DNA of 64,000 nt from Linnemannia schmuckeri (Eukaryota > Mortierellomycota > Mortierellomycetes > Mortierellales > Mortierellaceae), in contig JANATG010000011.1 of assembly GCA_029449235.1 (NCBI GenBank), forward strand, positions 1,890,001-1,954,000, given 5' to 3'. Below, one piece after another: positions 1 to 9,639 of the stretch. Position numbers and translations under genes: made by a program. A model generated the notes under the pieces. That model saw only the letters and a program-made list of their open reading frames with translations, was not told where the DNA came from and made no database searches. The first letter of the stretch is position 1, and every line of letters starts with the position of its first letter.

Positions 1-522
1 CGACAGGATCAGCAATACGACTTTGCAGATGACCAAAGCGAGATCAGCGATGCCTATAGCGCCGGAGGCGGAGGAGGATACAACATGGGCTATGCACCAA
101 AACCTCAAATCCATGGTCACAGACGCCAGCCATCTGACACTAGCACAGTTCTGAGCGGATCGAATCAAGGAAGTGTTGTAGGCGGATATGGACCCCGGAC
201 GGGCAAGCCACACCCACTCCAGCACGGCCAGGTGTTGTCGCGTGAGGCAGGCCTCGGAAACGGCAACAACTATGCCGATACGATGATGATGACCGACATG
301 AGCGGAGCGCAGCATCATCGTGGCGGCGGCGGCGGACACCCATATGGAGGAGGATACCCTGGCGGACCACCTACTGGCTTGGGTGGCGGACTGGGTCTGA
401 ACCCCGGAGGAAGTGTGATAGGTGGTGGCAGTGTCGTCGGCGGTCCTAGCTATGTTGATCAGCAGCGTGGACGCTACCAGCAGCAACAGCATCCTTCACA
501 CATGAATCGCTCATACAACTAA
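1..522 (+). CDS. C-terminal part of an unrecognised Gly/Gln/His-rich protein
   Basis: The frame is open from the first base of the window to the TAA at 520-522, so at least 173 residues are coding and the true start lies upstream of the window. The visible part is low complexity: runs of Gly (GGGGG, GGGYPGG), a GGSVVGG repeat and a Gln-rich end (YQQQQH). It has no membrane segment or recognisable domain. Near residues 38-43 the motif HRRQPS fits the HxRxxS consensus known for NDR/Cbk1-type kinases. The tail resembles disordered cytoplasmic tails of fungal membrane proteins, but nothing here identifies the family. AT-rich sequence follows the stop and then a 43-base T run. Confidence 0.7.
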   Translation, partial: RQDQQYDFADDQSEISDAYSAGGGGGYNMGYAPKPQIHGHRRQPSDTSTVLSGSNQGSVVGGYGPRTGKPHPLQHGQVLSREAGLGNGNNYADTMMMTDMSGAQHHRGGGGGHPYGGGYPGGPPTGLGGGLGLNPGGSVIGGGSVVGGPSYVDQQRGRYQQQQHPSHMNRSYN

Positions 523-691
523 ATTACCATCTAAACAACTAAACAATAACTATCACAATGTAATAATAAAAAACAACACATACAAGTACCACATAGATGC
601 ATCGTATTGATTGCTATCTTCTAACGTCAGCACAGAAGGAGGAGCAGATTCGATTATTGATACAGAGGAGAAAACAGAATGTGCATGGAAC

Positions 692-692
<1 letters not shown>

Positions 693-735
<43 letters not shown>
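693..735. repeat. Poly(T) tract, 43 bases
   Basis: Uninterrupted T run between 'cg' and 'gggta', the longest homopolymer in the window. It lies downstream of the partial gene and about 770 bases before the next ATG. Confidence 0.95.
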
Positions 736-736
<1 letters not shown>

Positions 737-1363
737 GGTATGGCCCAATCCTTGTTGTCGTTGAATGTCTATTCACCCTGGTGGTTATAGAACATGCTGC
801 TTCTTTGTTGACATGCGTGCAAAGAGTGGTGTGTTGCATGTGTGTGGGTGTCGTCATTATCTGTGATATCCGTGGGTGGATGTATACAGAATATGAGGGC
901 CAGAAAGGAATGCATGCTACCCAAATTTTATCACCCACGATCTCTTGAGCCCCTCTCGTCGTTAATTACCCCATTTCTTGTTCGTTTGTCTTCTTTGGGC
1001 AGTTTGGTTGGGAATTGGGAAGACGAATTGTCTTGCCCTTTTTAACGAAGGAGGGAAGATATGCATTGCGACCACGACTATCAATAATGAACATACACAT
1101 CAAAGAGGTGGAGGAGGACGATGAATCTATTCGATAAGCAAGAGCGCGAGGAGCAAACAAGCAGTCTTTCCTACTTTCGGTTCCATTCCTGCCTATCTTT
1201 CTGCGTGATTTTTCTTTCTGTTGTCACCCACTGCATTTCAGCATTTTCGTACTTGTAGCTTCGGAGCGTAGATTCTTCCTCAATTCTGAAATGCTCATTG
1301 CACGCAGAAACGCGAAAACGTCCTTGCATATTCACTTTCGATTCAAGTGGACCATATATCGTT

Positions 1364-1370
1364 TATAAAT
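1364..1370 (+). promoter_or_regulatory. TATA-like box of the His-rich secreted protein gene
   Basis: TATAAAT lies about 130 bases upstream of the ATG at 1502, followed by a CT-rich then CA-rich leader, as is common in highly expressed fungal genes. No transcription start was determined. Confidence 0.45.
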
Positions 1371-1501
1371 CGCGTCTCTCTTCCTCCTCTCTTCTACTTT
1401 TTTTTGTTTTACACCTACGCACCCTCACACCCACAACACTAAACCCACCACTCACGCATACCCCTCTCCTCACTCATTTCATTACTATACCAACTACAAT
1501 A

Positions 1502-2551
1502 ATGCGTTTCATTCTCTCCGTCGTTTTGGCCACGGCCCTCTTGGGCGCCATGGTGACTGCCGATCCCCACGGCCAAAAGGGTCAACAGGCAGCGTTCCGC
1601 CTCGAACCCCGCCACAACAAACACGGTAACGAGGTTCACTCTCACCACCACAAGAAGATCGACCACTCTCATCACCGCAAGTCTTCAAAGAAGATCCAGC
1701 GTCGTGATCTTCAGGATCCTTTCTTGGCAGCTGCTGTCCCCATCGCCGGTGGTGCCCCCATTGTTGCAGCTGCCCCCCAGATGAACGTCGCCCCCGCTGC
1801 CCAAAAAGAGAACGCTGCTGCTGATGCCAACATGGGGCTTCATCACAAAAAGGTGAAGCATCACGGAAAGGATCACTCGCACCACAAGAACCATGTCAAC
1901 CACTCGCACCACAAGAAGTCCTCCCATAGCAAGAAGGTTAATCACTCGCACCACCACAGACAGAGCAAGCGCGCTCTGGCTCTTCACCGCAAGAAGGTCC
2001 ATCACCATGGAAAAGACCACTCGCACCACAAGAACCGCGTCAACCACTCCCACCATCAGCATGAGAAGCGTGCTCTTAACTTGCACCGCAAGAAGGTCCA
2101 TCACCACGGCAAAGATCACTCGCACCACAAGAACCGCGTCAACCACTCCCACCACCAGCATGAGAAGCGTGCCCTTAACTTGCACCGTAAGAAGGTCCAT
2201 CACCATGGAAAGGATCACTCGCACCACAAGAACCGTGTCAACCACTCCCACCACCAGCATGAAAAGCGCGCTCTCAACTTGCACCGCAAGAAGGTCCACC
2301 ACCACGGCAAAGATCACTCGCACCACAAGAACCGCGTCAACCATTCCCACCACCAGCACGAGAAGCGCGCTGCCTCGCCTATGGTCCTCCACCGCAAGAA
2401 GGTTAATCACTCGCACCACAAGAAGGCTTCTTCTTCGTGCCACAAGAACGAGAAACGTGCTGCTTCTCCCATGGCCCTTCACCGCAAGAACAAGAAGGTT
2501 GACCACTCTCATCACAAGAAGGCCTCCTCGTCTTCCTCCTGCGATGCTTAA
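1502..2551 (+). CDS. Secreted His/Lys-rich protein with Kex2-site-delimited tandem repeats (candidate peptide precursor)
   Basis: Intronless, 349 residues. I chose the ATG at 1502 because it begins a clean signal peptide (MRFILSVVLATALLGAMVTA, then DPHG); the frame is open further upstream but that part is leader sequence. After a His-rich segment and an Ala-rich stretch (about residues 69-101) come four 33-residue units at 1973-2071, 2072-2170, 2171-2269 and 2270-2368. Each has 11 His and ends in EKR, followed by ALxLHRKKV. Two shorter related units (2369-2458 and 2459-2551, beginning AASPM) contain Cys near their ends. The Lys-Arg before each unit is the classic Kex2/furin site, as in fungal pheromone, repellent and Kex2-processed repeat proteins. 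Secretion is well supported by the sequence; cleavage into peptides is inference. Possible roles are metal (Zn, Cu, Ni) binding, or cationic His-rich antimicrobial peptides of histatin-like composition. A cell-wall protein is the main alternative. Confidence 0.85.
   Translation: MRFILSVVLATALLGAMVTADPHGQKGQQAAFRLEPRHNKHGNEVHSHHHKKIDHSHHRKSSKKIQRRDLQDPFLAAAVPIAGGAPIVAAAPQMNVAPAAQKENAAADANMGLHHKKVKHHGKDHSHHKNHVNHSHHKKSSHSKKVNHSHHHRQSKRALALHRKKVHHHGKDHSHHKNRVNHSHHQHEKRALNLHRKKVHHHGKDHSHHKNRVNHSHHQHEKRALNLHRKKVHHHGKDHSHHKNRVNHSHHQHEKRALNLHRKKVHHHGKDHSHHKNRVNHSHHQHEKRAASPMVLHRKKVNHSHHKKASSSCHKNEKRAASPMALHRKNKKVDHSHHKKASSSSSCDA
1973..2368 (+). repeat. Four 99-bp in-frame tandem units
   Basis: Units start at 1973, 2072, 2171 and 2270. 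Units 2 to 4 encode identical 33-residue peptides but differ from each other at 5 to about 11 third-position sites. Unit 1 differs at one residue (ALAL instead of ALNL). Two diverged 30-residue units follow to the stop. Confidence 0.95.
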
Positions 2552-3590
2552 ACAAAGCTGATGTTTCCTTGAACCACCTCTGATACCATCTCAGGAAAAC
2601 AAAAAATACTAATAGAAAGTCATACCCCCCTCCCCCTCCCCTCTTTTCCAAAAAACAGAGATGAATCAGTCAACTTTCGATACTTGTAAATAATAAAACC
2701 ACTGGTATCATCTTTAAGAAAACCGATCTTATTTTACAACGTGTTATATGGTAAACCCAACTATGCCAAACCCTACTATTCCAATCCTTGTTTCTTTCCC
2801 TGAGAACGCGAATAAAAGAAGTTGCTAAGCCACCCATAAATTTCCTCTTTCTGATCAGTGTGCTCCCCGTTTGTGCGTCTGTGGCAGAGACGGCTAGATT
2901 TAGGCAGGAGCGTGTGCGGTGATTGGAACCTCCTCTTTGCTACAATCATTTAGAACAATGGTACTGCTTAAGGGCTACGTCACCATCAACACCCACGGAT
3001 ACGGATGCATACTATGGCAATACAGGAAGCCATCGATCCATCGATCATCATCACCAATGCATGGAGAACCCATCACCTATCCGGAACCCAACATCCATAT
3101 ATATCCGAACATTGTCATCGATATTGCCATCAAAAAACGGAAAAGATGGGGAGATGGAGTTTTTGATGCTGGATTGTGAAGGTCCATGGTGCGATGGACC
3201 TCTGATTCAACACAGGACAAAAGGGCTGAAAGGAGGTAGTGATACTACGACAACTCGCGGAATCAGGAAGCAGTGTGCCGACGCTATCGGGCTGATGGGT
3301 GTTGCTTTTATAGACAAGGCACCTTGTTAGGCTCGATGGCAAGACTTTCAACACTTTAGCACTACTAGGAAAGGAACTCATCATCAAACTAGGCAAGCGC
3401 ACAACTACAACGCCCCACTCTCCAGGGCTTCTCACCTACCGTCGGAACTCACCCACGGCTCCAGGAACTTATCGCCTACACCACCGCTCAACCCACCTAC
3501 CAGGACTTTACACAAACTACAACAAGCTAGACAAGACACTAAATGAACCTATCGCCAATTTTCCTCCTCGTTATCTACCAACAACAATAG
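2552..3590. other. Intergenic stretch and unresolved 5' part of the eL14 gene
   Basis: It holds the 3' UTR of the His-rich gene, with AATAAA at 2692-2697. The rest must contain the promoter and the first exon of the eL14 gene, because the coding sequence resuming at 3591 has no start codon. No ATG-plus-donor pair here is convincing; ATG followed directly by GT occurs at 2748 and 3186. Open frames at 2919-3330 look non-coding. Confidence 0.5.
2692..2697 (+). terminator. Poly(A) signal AATAAA of the His-rich gene
   Basis: Canonical AATAAA in AT-rich DNA about 140 bases after the TAA that ends the repeat protein. Confidence 0.5.
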
Positions 3591-4750
3591 CGTTCATTTA
3601 CCTTCCAGCGTGTCGTTGAGATTGGCCGTGTTGTCATGATCAACTATGGTCCCGATGCCGGCAAGCTCGCCGTCGTTGTCGATATCATTGACCACAACCG
3701 TGTATGTGTTCTCTTTATATCTACAAACGAGTACATTGGGCGGGGCAAAGGAACAAGCAGGAAGATCATGGATCGGACCGAATTCGACTCTCCTTAACTT
3801 GAAATAGTTGAAGGAGCATGTGCTGTCGTTGCGTTGGAGAGTGAGATGCTGACTCTTGGTATCGATAACTCAACAGCACAGAGAGGTTCAAAGCATCAGA
3901 ACAAAAAAAAGCAGATCGGTCGTCCTGTACATGAAAACGACAAACAATCGACAGCGATGCCCAATTAGTAACAGCAAGGTCATAGAATACTTTCACAAGC
4001 TGATACCCGACAACTCGGAAGACACCAGATCAGTACTCTGAAGCCCGAAGGCAGAACTCGTTAGCATCTCGCAGCACGGTGCTGGAGACCCAGCCTTTGT
4101 TTACAGCACAACACCGTTTTTTTCTGCCGCCAATCCTCTACTCGACCTGAAATCAACTTTAAAGACACTCAGCCCTGCTCTGACGTAACCAGGAGACAGG
4201 CACCGCTCAGCTTCAGGACATTTATCTTTCTACAATACCACGATATCACCTACTCAGCGCCACCAAATCCTTTACCCGTTGGAACAACCTCATATCCTAA
4301 CCCACACACTCTCCCTCCATTTCTATTCTTTCAAAAACTTAGGCTCTCATTGAGGGCCCCACCACCGGTATTGCCCGTACCGGCTACGCTTTCCGCCGCT
4401 TGACCTTGACTCCCCTCGTTGTCAAGGTTCCCCGTGGTGCCGGACAGGCTGTCCTCAAGGCTGCCATCGAGAAGCAGGACCTTGCTGGCTCCTGGGCCAA
4501 GACCTCTTGGGCCAAGAAGATTGCTTCCCGTGCCCAGCGTGCCGCCAACACTGACTTCGACCGCTTCAAGCTCCAGAAGTACAAGAAGCTCGTAAGTTAT
4601 CTTTCGTTTTTTGTGTCTGTTTGATTCTCTATGTATATGCGAGAGGTTTAAAATATACAGAAACTAACCGCAATTTGCGTTCTTATAAAATAAAAAAAAA
4701 AATAGCGTCGCGAGATCGTCAACAAGGCTGTCAAGGCCACCAAGGCTTAA
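3591..4750 (+). CDS. RPL14: 60S ribosomal protein L14 (eL14), first exon not located
   Basis: Structural protein of the large ribosomal subunit. Exons seen: 3591-3701, 4343-4591 and 4706-4750. The encoded protein reads SFTFQRVVEIGRVVMINYG, then DAGKLAVVVDIIDHNR, ALIEGPTTG, and later SWAKTSWAKKIASR and TDFDRFKL, and ends KATKA. This is the eL14 pattern: an N-terminal KOW-type beta barrel, then a basic helical C-terminus with the W-A-K-K signature. Introns are 3702-4342 (641 bases, unusually long for this window) and 4592-4705. Codon use is strongly biased towards C-ending codons, as expected for a ribosomal protein. The frame reaches a TAG at 3588-3590, best read as the acceptor of an upstream intron; an alternative acceptor is the AG at 3607-3608. 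The initiator exon is unresolved, so the N-terminus is partial. Confidence 0.93.
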
Positions 4751-7700
4751 ATCAGTGTGTCTGAACCAACCAAAACACCAACATGTCGGGAAGATCACTT
4801 TTCAAAAGCACACCTTGTGAAACGCAGAAAAGAAAAATAAAGCATTGCGAACCAAAACAATACATTATTATTTTTTTCTCTTCTCACTCTTTTCTCTGTC
4901 AGGAATTAGTTACTGGTTGTGAGTGCGGGATAAAAGGACAGGAAGCAAAGGGCAACCAAGATGCTGTGGGTGTGCAGTTGATGTGCGTCTTTGCCAGATT
5001 CCAAACACACGTGTTGTGTTAACCAGAGCGCGATTTAAAAGGGCGAGCAAAGAAGCGTGTTTTACTTGTATTCAGAGGGTGGCCATTACTTTCTCAGAGT
5101 TTCATTGATGAGAAGCTCGACTAACTCAGAGGCGTGACTAGTAGACACTGGTGGCCGTAGATCCTGTCACGTTGTGCTTGGCGATATATCAGCTTGTCTT
5201 CAAAGAGCACGCGGCGCGTGGTGTTTTCAGGCGTAAGTTCGCTTCTTTGCCCTTTTCCCTTTTCTTCGCTCACCCTCATTCTCATCCTCAATTCGCACAC
5301 TAGGTGTCCCAGAACATGATAACGAAGACGATTGGAGATTCGTTGCCGTTGTATCTTCGCCTTGCGTGTCGTGAAAACGAGATGAACATTCTCTTTCATG
5401 TATTTACCAAAGAAAATTTTGTTAAAGTGAGCAGTCAAAACGACATATCGTATCACCTCGACCTCTCATCTCGTTCGAAAGGCCTAAATAGATACGTGGC
5501 ATACTGAATACGACTCAAACAAACATCAAGAACGTAATGATGCCTGCTTCGAAGCTGTCGTCGTTTTTACAAGCATGTTTTGCAATCCGTTTAATTGGTA
5601 TCCACAAAAAAAGTTGATCGGAAACTGAAGGCAAATCCTCATCACCGTTTTTTTGCCAATTTGTTAAAGAGGATTGACCGAACACAGATCAGATTGGAGG
5701 TCTAGTTACTTTTTTGTCAATCGGCCCTGTCGAATGGCGATCTTCAAATTGACAGGGTGAAACGCCAATGCCTCGTCTGATCAAGAGAGAGCTATCAAAT
5801 CTAACGCATCCAGAGGCGGCGCGGTACAGCGACAAACTTATCATCATCAAGTGCACAACAGTAGAAACGAAAGGCGGATCATTCATAAGGAAAAAAAGAG
5901 GGCCTTGGTACCTGCTTCGGCACTACGTCGATCTCTGTCTTCTACTATCGGCTCAACGTCTCAAACGAAGGACGACTGCGATTGCTGCCATAACCGCTGG
6001 TACCATAATCATCCTTCCCCTGCTCCTCCTCTTCCTGCTGGCTCGAGAAGTCAAAGGTCACATCTTGAGGCGTACATATCGCCGGTGAACAATTAGGAAT
6101 CAAAAGGCGGACGATGGATGGTCGTAATAGGGATAACTATGAGGAGTTCCGCTATTCGAGTTGCTTCATCCTTTCTCAATGAGAGGCGAGTATGTTTATT
6201 CAATGTTCTAAAATAGTGTTTTTCTGTTTTGTCGTGCTTTTCATATCGTCGACGAGCAGTACTTGTAAAAGAAGTTACCAAAGCAAGATGTGTTTTTTTA
6301 AGAGAAGGTTATCGTTGAGAATAAAATAAAATAAAAGAAAGTGCATTCAAGCGGGTTCAGAAACAACCATCTCTTGGTTCTCGATTGCAGACATGTCAAA
6401 CTACGTGTCCATGGCTCATAGTTTGGTTTTGGTTCGTCGTGAGTTGTTGCATTTGGTGGCAGGATGAACAAAGAAGTCAGTCTCAGAACCAGGTTGAACT
6501 TTAGCGAGGTCTCCAAAAAAAAATTAAAACCTACAAAGTTGGCAGCCAGCACCGATTGACAAACCGGAGGCTGTCCAAGGACGAACACAAAGAAGCGAAC
6601 GACCGTTTGTGATACTGTTTTCGTCAATGCGATTATCATATGCGCAGGTGTACTTTGGTCTTGAACGCATGAAAGAGATACCAAGTGCGACAGTCCGTGC
6701 TTGCATACGTTCAAAAAAAAAAAGAACCGACGACAGTAAAACCTTTATCTTGTTGTCGTCTATGTGTCAACTGCATGTCATATTCTCGAAAGACACATAT
6801 TCGCCATGGCAGAAACGAACCCGCACCCTTCTTGATTTACGAGTAAACTCCAGAGGGCTTTAGAGGTCGTGAGGAGATCCACTGTTCTCATCTCCACCTC
6901 CGCCTATAGCTCAATTTATCCTGGTCATCCTGGATAGGTCAGGTGTTGAACTAATAAAAAACCGCAGCACCATTCACAAGCGAGCCGAACATTCAACTAT
7001 CCCTCTGCGATCCTTTCTTTTTCTCCACTCTCGCTGGTAATCCATTACCCACTTTGGTTGGCTTGTTTATGTGTTTGGTTTGGTCTGCGCTCGGTTCTCT
7101 TAATATTTTACAAGAAAAAAAATGGAGACAGGGGAACCCTGACGTGACCCAGGGCACTAATGGTTGGACTGTGAGAGTAGTGAGATAGATTGCATAGAAA
7201 CGATTAGGCAACCGCTGATTGGACTTTGAGACAAGGGGGTCATGGTTGTACCGAAGTTCGCATGATCAAAGAAAAACCTTATGGGAGCCGCATTGTGTGA
7301 AGGAAAAGAGTTTGGACAATGCAAGAGAGTGAAAGGCGTAAGGGTAGGGTGTGTGAGCAAAACAAACAAAGCACACAATCGATACCATTTCTCCAGAAAA
7401 GCAAAACTAAACAGAAGTGGTCTGCAGGACAGGGTCGAGAGCACAAAAGAGGGAGAAAGGGGAAGGAGGGGAGAGTGTGGGGAAAAAATGAAGCGAAAAG
7501 ACCGAAATTCGGATTTTGCGGAGTATGAGTGCAGGAGTGAAGAGAAGTGTGGGGTGCTGAACCTTTTAAATTGTTCATTGACAGCAAAGTTAAGCAAGTG
7601 AGTGAGAAAGGAAAAAAACGTTGGTTGGTTGTTTGGTCAGATTGTTTCTTTAATCGTTTCTATCGTTCTACAGAAGGAAAAGGCATTCGCAACGGTAAAA

Positions 7701-7858
7701 TAAAGAGTAGAAGGCGTTGTTTTTGTTTTTTGTCTTGCTTTTATGTACAGTAGTTTGGAGTGGAGAGAATAGAAAGAAGAAAGGAATAGCTATCCTGTTC
7801 AGTTTGGTTGATTGGTTGTTTAGTTGCTGCGGTGTGAACAAGCCAATTGAAAGCGGCT
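4751..7858. other. 3.1-kb sparse region without a confident gene
   Basis: The eL14 3' UTR has AATAAA at 4836-4841. Beyond it no recognisable protein is encoded. Two stretches look weakly coding. At 5140-5366 (+) there are two exon-like segments around a GTAAGT donor and CACTAG acceptor. At 5945-6145 (-) an open frame ends in acidic Gln/Glu-rich sequence. Either could be remnants or terminal exons of an unrecognised gene. The remainder is AT-rich, with short open frames only. 7600-7858 is the 3' region of the NDUFA4-like gene. Confidence 0.5.
5945..6145 (-). other. Possible terminal exon or gene remnant
   Basis: Read on the minus strand from a possible acceptor (CTCATAG) near 6146, the frame stays open to the TAG at 5945-5947 and gives a coding-like C-terminus: CTPQDVTFDFSSQQ, then an EEEEQGKDD acidic patch, then GYGSNRSRPSFETLSR. 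Codon choice and composition resemble real disordered tails in this window. No start or upstream exon was found, and no family is recognised. Confidence 0.25.
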
Positions 7859-8434
7859 TTATGCCTGTCTCTTGAGCTGCTCGGCACGCTCCTTGCGGTC
7901 CTGCCAGAAGTCCTTGTTGGGCGACCAGAGCTAGAGCGTGATGGAACCAGAAAGACAAAACATGAAAAAAGAAAAGGTTATTCATACTGCTTGTTGTTTA
8001 CTGCTTGGTTGTCGTTGTCCCTTTGGTGTGGGTGAAAAAAGAAAAATAAAGGACACTTCAAAGACGACTGCTTGCCCTCTTCCCATGCTCCTGTTGTTCA
8101 ATGGCGCTTGTTCGTCCGATATGAGAGAAGGGGAAGGAGTGTGAAAAGGTACCTTAGCGTTCTCGTGAGGCTGGATGCGGTTCCATGGCTTCTCGGCAGC
8201 AGACTTGTTGATAACAACGTCGGGTCCGTTAGCGAGGCAGTGGCCGATGTAGCTAAGAGTTTTGAAGGCGTTGTTGTAGTTCAGTAAACCTGCTGCTGGC
8301 TGCAAGCGAGATAGGGAGGCAATCAGGGAAAGACAGGAGACTTACGCAATACCGCCGACGATACCAGAACCTCCGAAGATGAAGAGGGGGGCCAAAGCAG
8401 GGTTGGTCTTAACGAGGTGAACGACTCCAGCCAT
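7859..8434 (-). CDS. NDUFA4: NDUFA4/B12D-like respiratory-chain subunit
   Basis: Small mitochondrial inner-membrane protein of the NDUFA4 (MLRQ/B12D) family, associated with complex IV or complex I. Exons on the minus strand: 8434-8346, 8252-8153 and 7930-7859, with introns of 93 and 222 bases. The protein is 86 residues: MAGVVHLVKTNPALAPLFIF, one membrane segment (about residues 13-37), the family motif GPDVVINK and KPWNRIQPHENAK, and a charged C-terminus DFWQDRKERAEQLKRQA. Length and the PDV...PWN pattern match the family, usually 80-90 residues. The start is fixed by the first ATG of the conserved N-terminus. A TATAAAA lies about 150 bases upstream. It is head-to-head with the MARVEL-like gene, with 1.2 kb between the two starts. 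Confidence 0.88.
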
Positions 8435-9327
8435 TGTGTTTATTCTTGTTTGTTGCGAGTGGGAGTGGGAGTGTGGTTGTTGGTTTGGTTGTTGAAGGGA
8501 GTGAATGAGTGGACAATTGAGTGAGGAGGTGAAGTGAAGGATGAAGGGGAAAAAGAGAAAAGGGGAATGTGAACTCCTTTTTTTATATGCCAAGCAATGA
8601 ACAACGCAGGCAGCAAGAGACGACCAAAGCGCAACGAAAGACACTTGAGGGGTATTGTTGTTAGTCTCTTCTTTTGTTGCATGGGCTGCAGTGTGCAAGT
8701 ACAGTGTGCTGATTGAAAGAATCAAGGAACAGAGAGCCAAGTGAGCCTCCGAGGCTGTAAAAACAGGCGCCAGGGATGGATGCTGGTTACTACGTATTTG
8801 GAAGAAGAAGACGCGTCCTGGATCTGCATGGACGTTCATATTACAGCTGATATCTCTACATAGAAAGATAGAAAGTCAAATAGGAGTTGCAAATAAGAAC
8901 TGAGAGAAAGAGCCAGGCTCGGAGTTCTAATGCCATGACATAGAGAGGAAATGGGGGAGAGATGATAAAAAAAAAAAGAGTGAGGGACACACACAATACG
9001 CGCAAATAGACTTTGACAAAATCAAACGGCCAAAGGCCATAGGCCTAGTCCCAGTTCACTATTTTTTTTTTTTGGTCCCTGGCATTGCCCAGGCACCGCA
9101 AAAGATGGGCAGATGAGTCGAGCAGGGGGGCTGGGTTTTACCTTTTTGTTCTTTTCTGTCTTTGCTTTGCCAACCATCTGTTGATTTTCTTTCCTTGCTC
9201 TCTTGCCTTTACTCTGCATCCTTTTGTTCGTTTCTTCTTCGTCTTCTTTTTCTTCTTCTTTCTTTCTTGTTCCTCATCAACAACAACGACACCTTTCCCC
9301 AGCTTTTCTTTTTTTTTTTTTTTTTGC

Positions 9328-9359
<32 letters not shown>

Positions 9360-9639
9360 TGGTTTGACTTTTCTTTCTCTTTCAGTCTGTCCTTTTAAGC
9401 CTGTCCTTTCCGTCATATTTATCGTTTTTGACACTCAACTCGACCTAAAGGAATCGACCCAACTGTCCATCCCTGCCCTCTTTTTTCAATTCTCTCTTCT
9501 TCTATCTCTCTCATCGTTGCATCTCACCGCTCGGCCTTAATCCCTTCTTCTCACACTCAAACAACTCGATCCCTTCAGGGATTAATAACCCCACTCCACT
9601 CCTTTCTCTCCTCTCACTCATACACTAACACTTTCCATC
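8435..9639. other. Divergent promoter region with T17 and T27 tracts
   Basis: Shared upstream region of the NDUFA4-like (-) and MARVEL-like (+) genes. It has a strongly T-rich half (9060-9420) with uninterrupted T runs at 9309-9325 and 9334-9360. No gene is visible; open frames here are homopolymer translations. Confidence 0.6.
8581..8587 (-). promoter_or_regulatory. TATA box of the NDUFA4-like gene
   Basis: TATAAAA on the minus strand, about 147 bases upstream of the ATG at 8434. Initiation site not determined. Confidence 0.5.

Larger units (their letters stand above)
523..1501. other. Intergenic stretch with T43 tract and promoter of the His-rich gene
   Basis: No convincing gene. It holds the 3' region of the partial gene, an uninterrupted run of 43 T at 693-735, and the upstream region of the secreted repeat protein, including a TATA-like box at 1364-1370 and a pyrimidine/CA-rich leader up to the ATG at 1502. 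Open frames here are short and either consist of homopolymer or cross the promoter. Confidence 0.7.

Noticed and set aside
679..948. Open frames containing poly-Phe or poly-Lys around the T43 tract (and similar ones at 9085-9400, 28629-28898, 58175-58628)
   Set aside because: Translations of homopolymers with no coding character outside the run.
1685..2515. 276-residue open frame on the minus strand opposite the His-rich repeat gene, and a 222-residue plus-strand frame at 1893-2561
   Set aside because: Both are frame shadows of the tandem repeat. Their Val/Leu-rich or Thr/Arg-rich repeats mirror CAC/AAG codons, whereas the chosen frame has a signal peptide and synonymous-only variation.
1502..2551. 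Interpretation of the His-rich gene as part of a dikaritin-type RiPP cluster
   Set aside because: The flanking genes are an unknown Gly-rich protein and eL14. No UstYa-like oxidase, P450, methyltransferase or peptidase gene is nearby, and the units lack the Tyr residues usually cyclised in that pathway.
3130..3435. 101-residue minus-strand frame and overlapping plus-strand frames upstream of eL14
   Set aside because: No family resemblance, no splice or start context, and they overlap the region that must contain the eL14 promoter and first exon.
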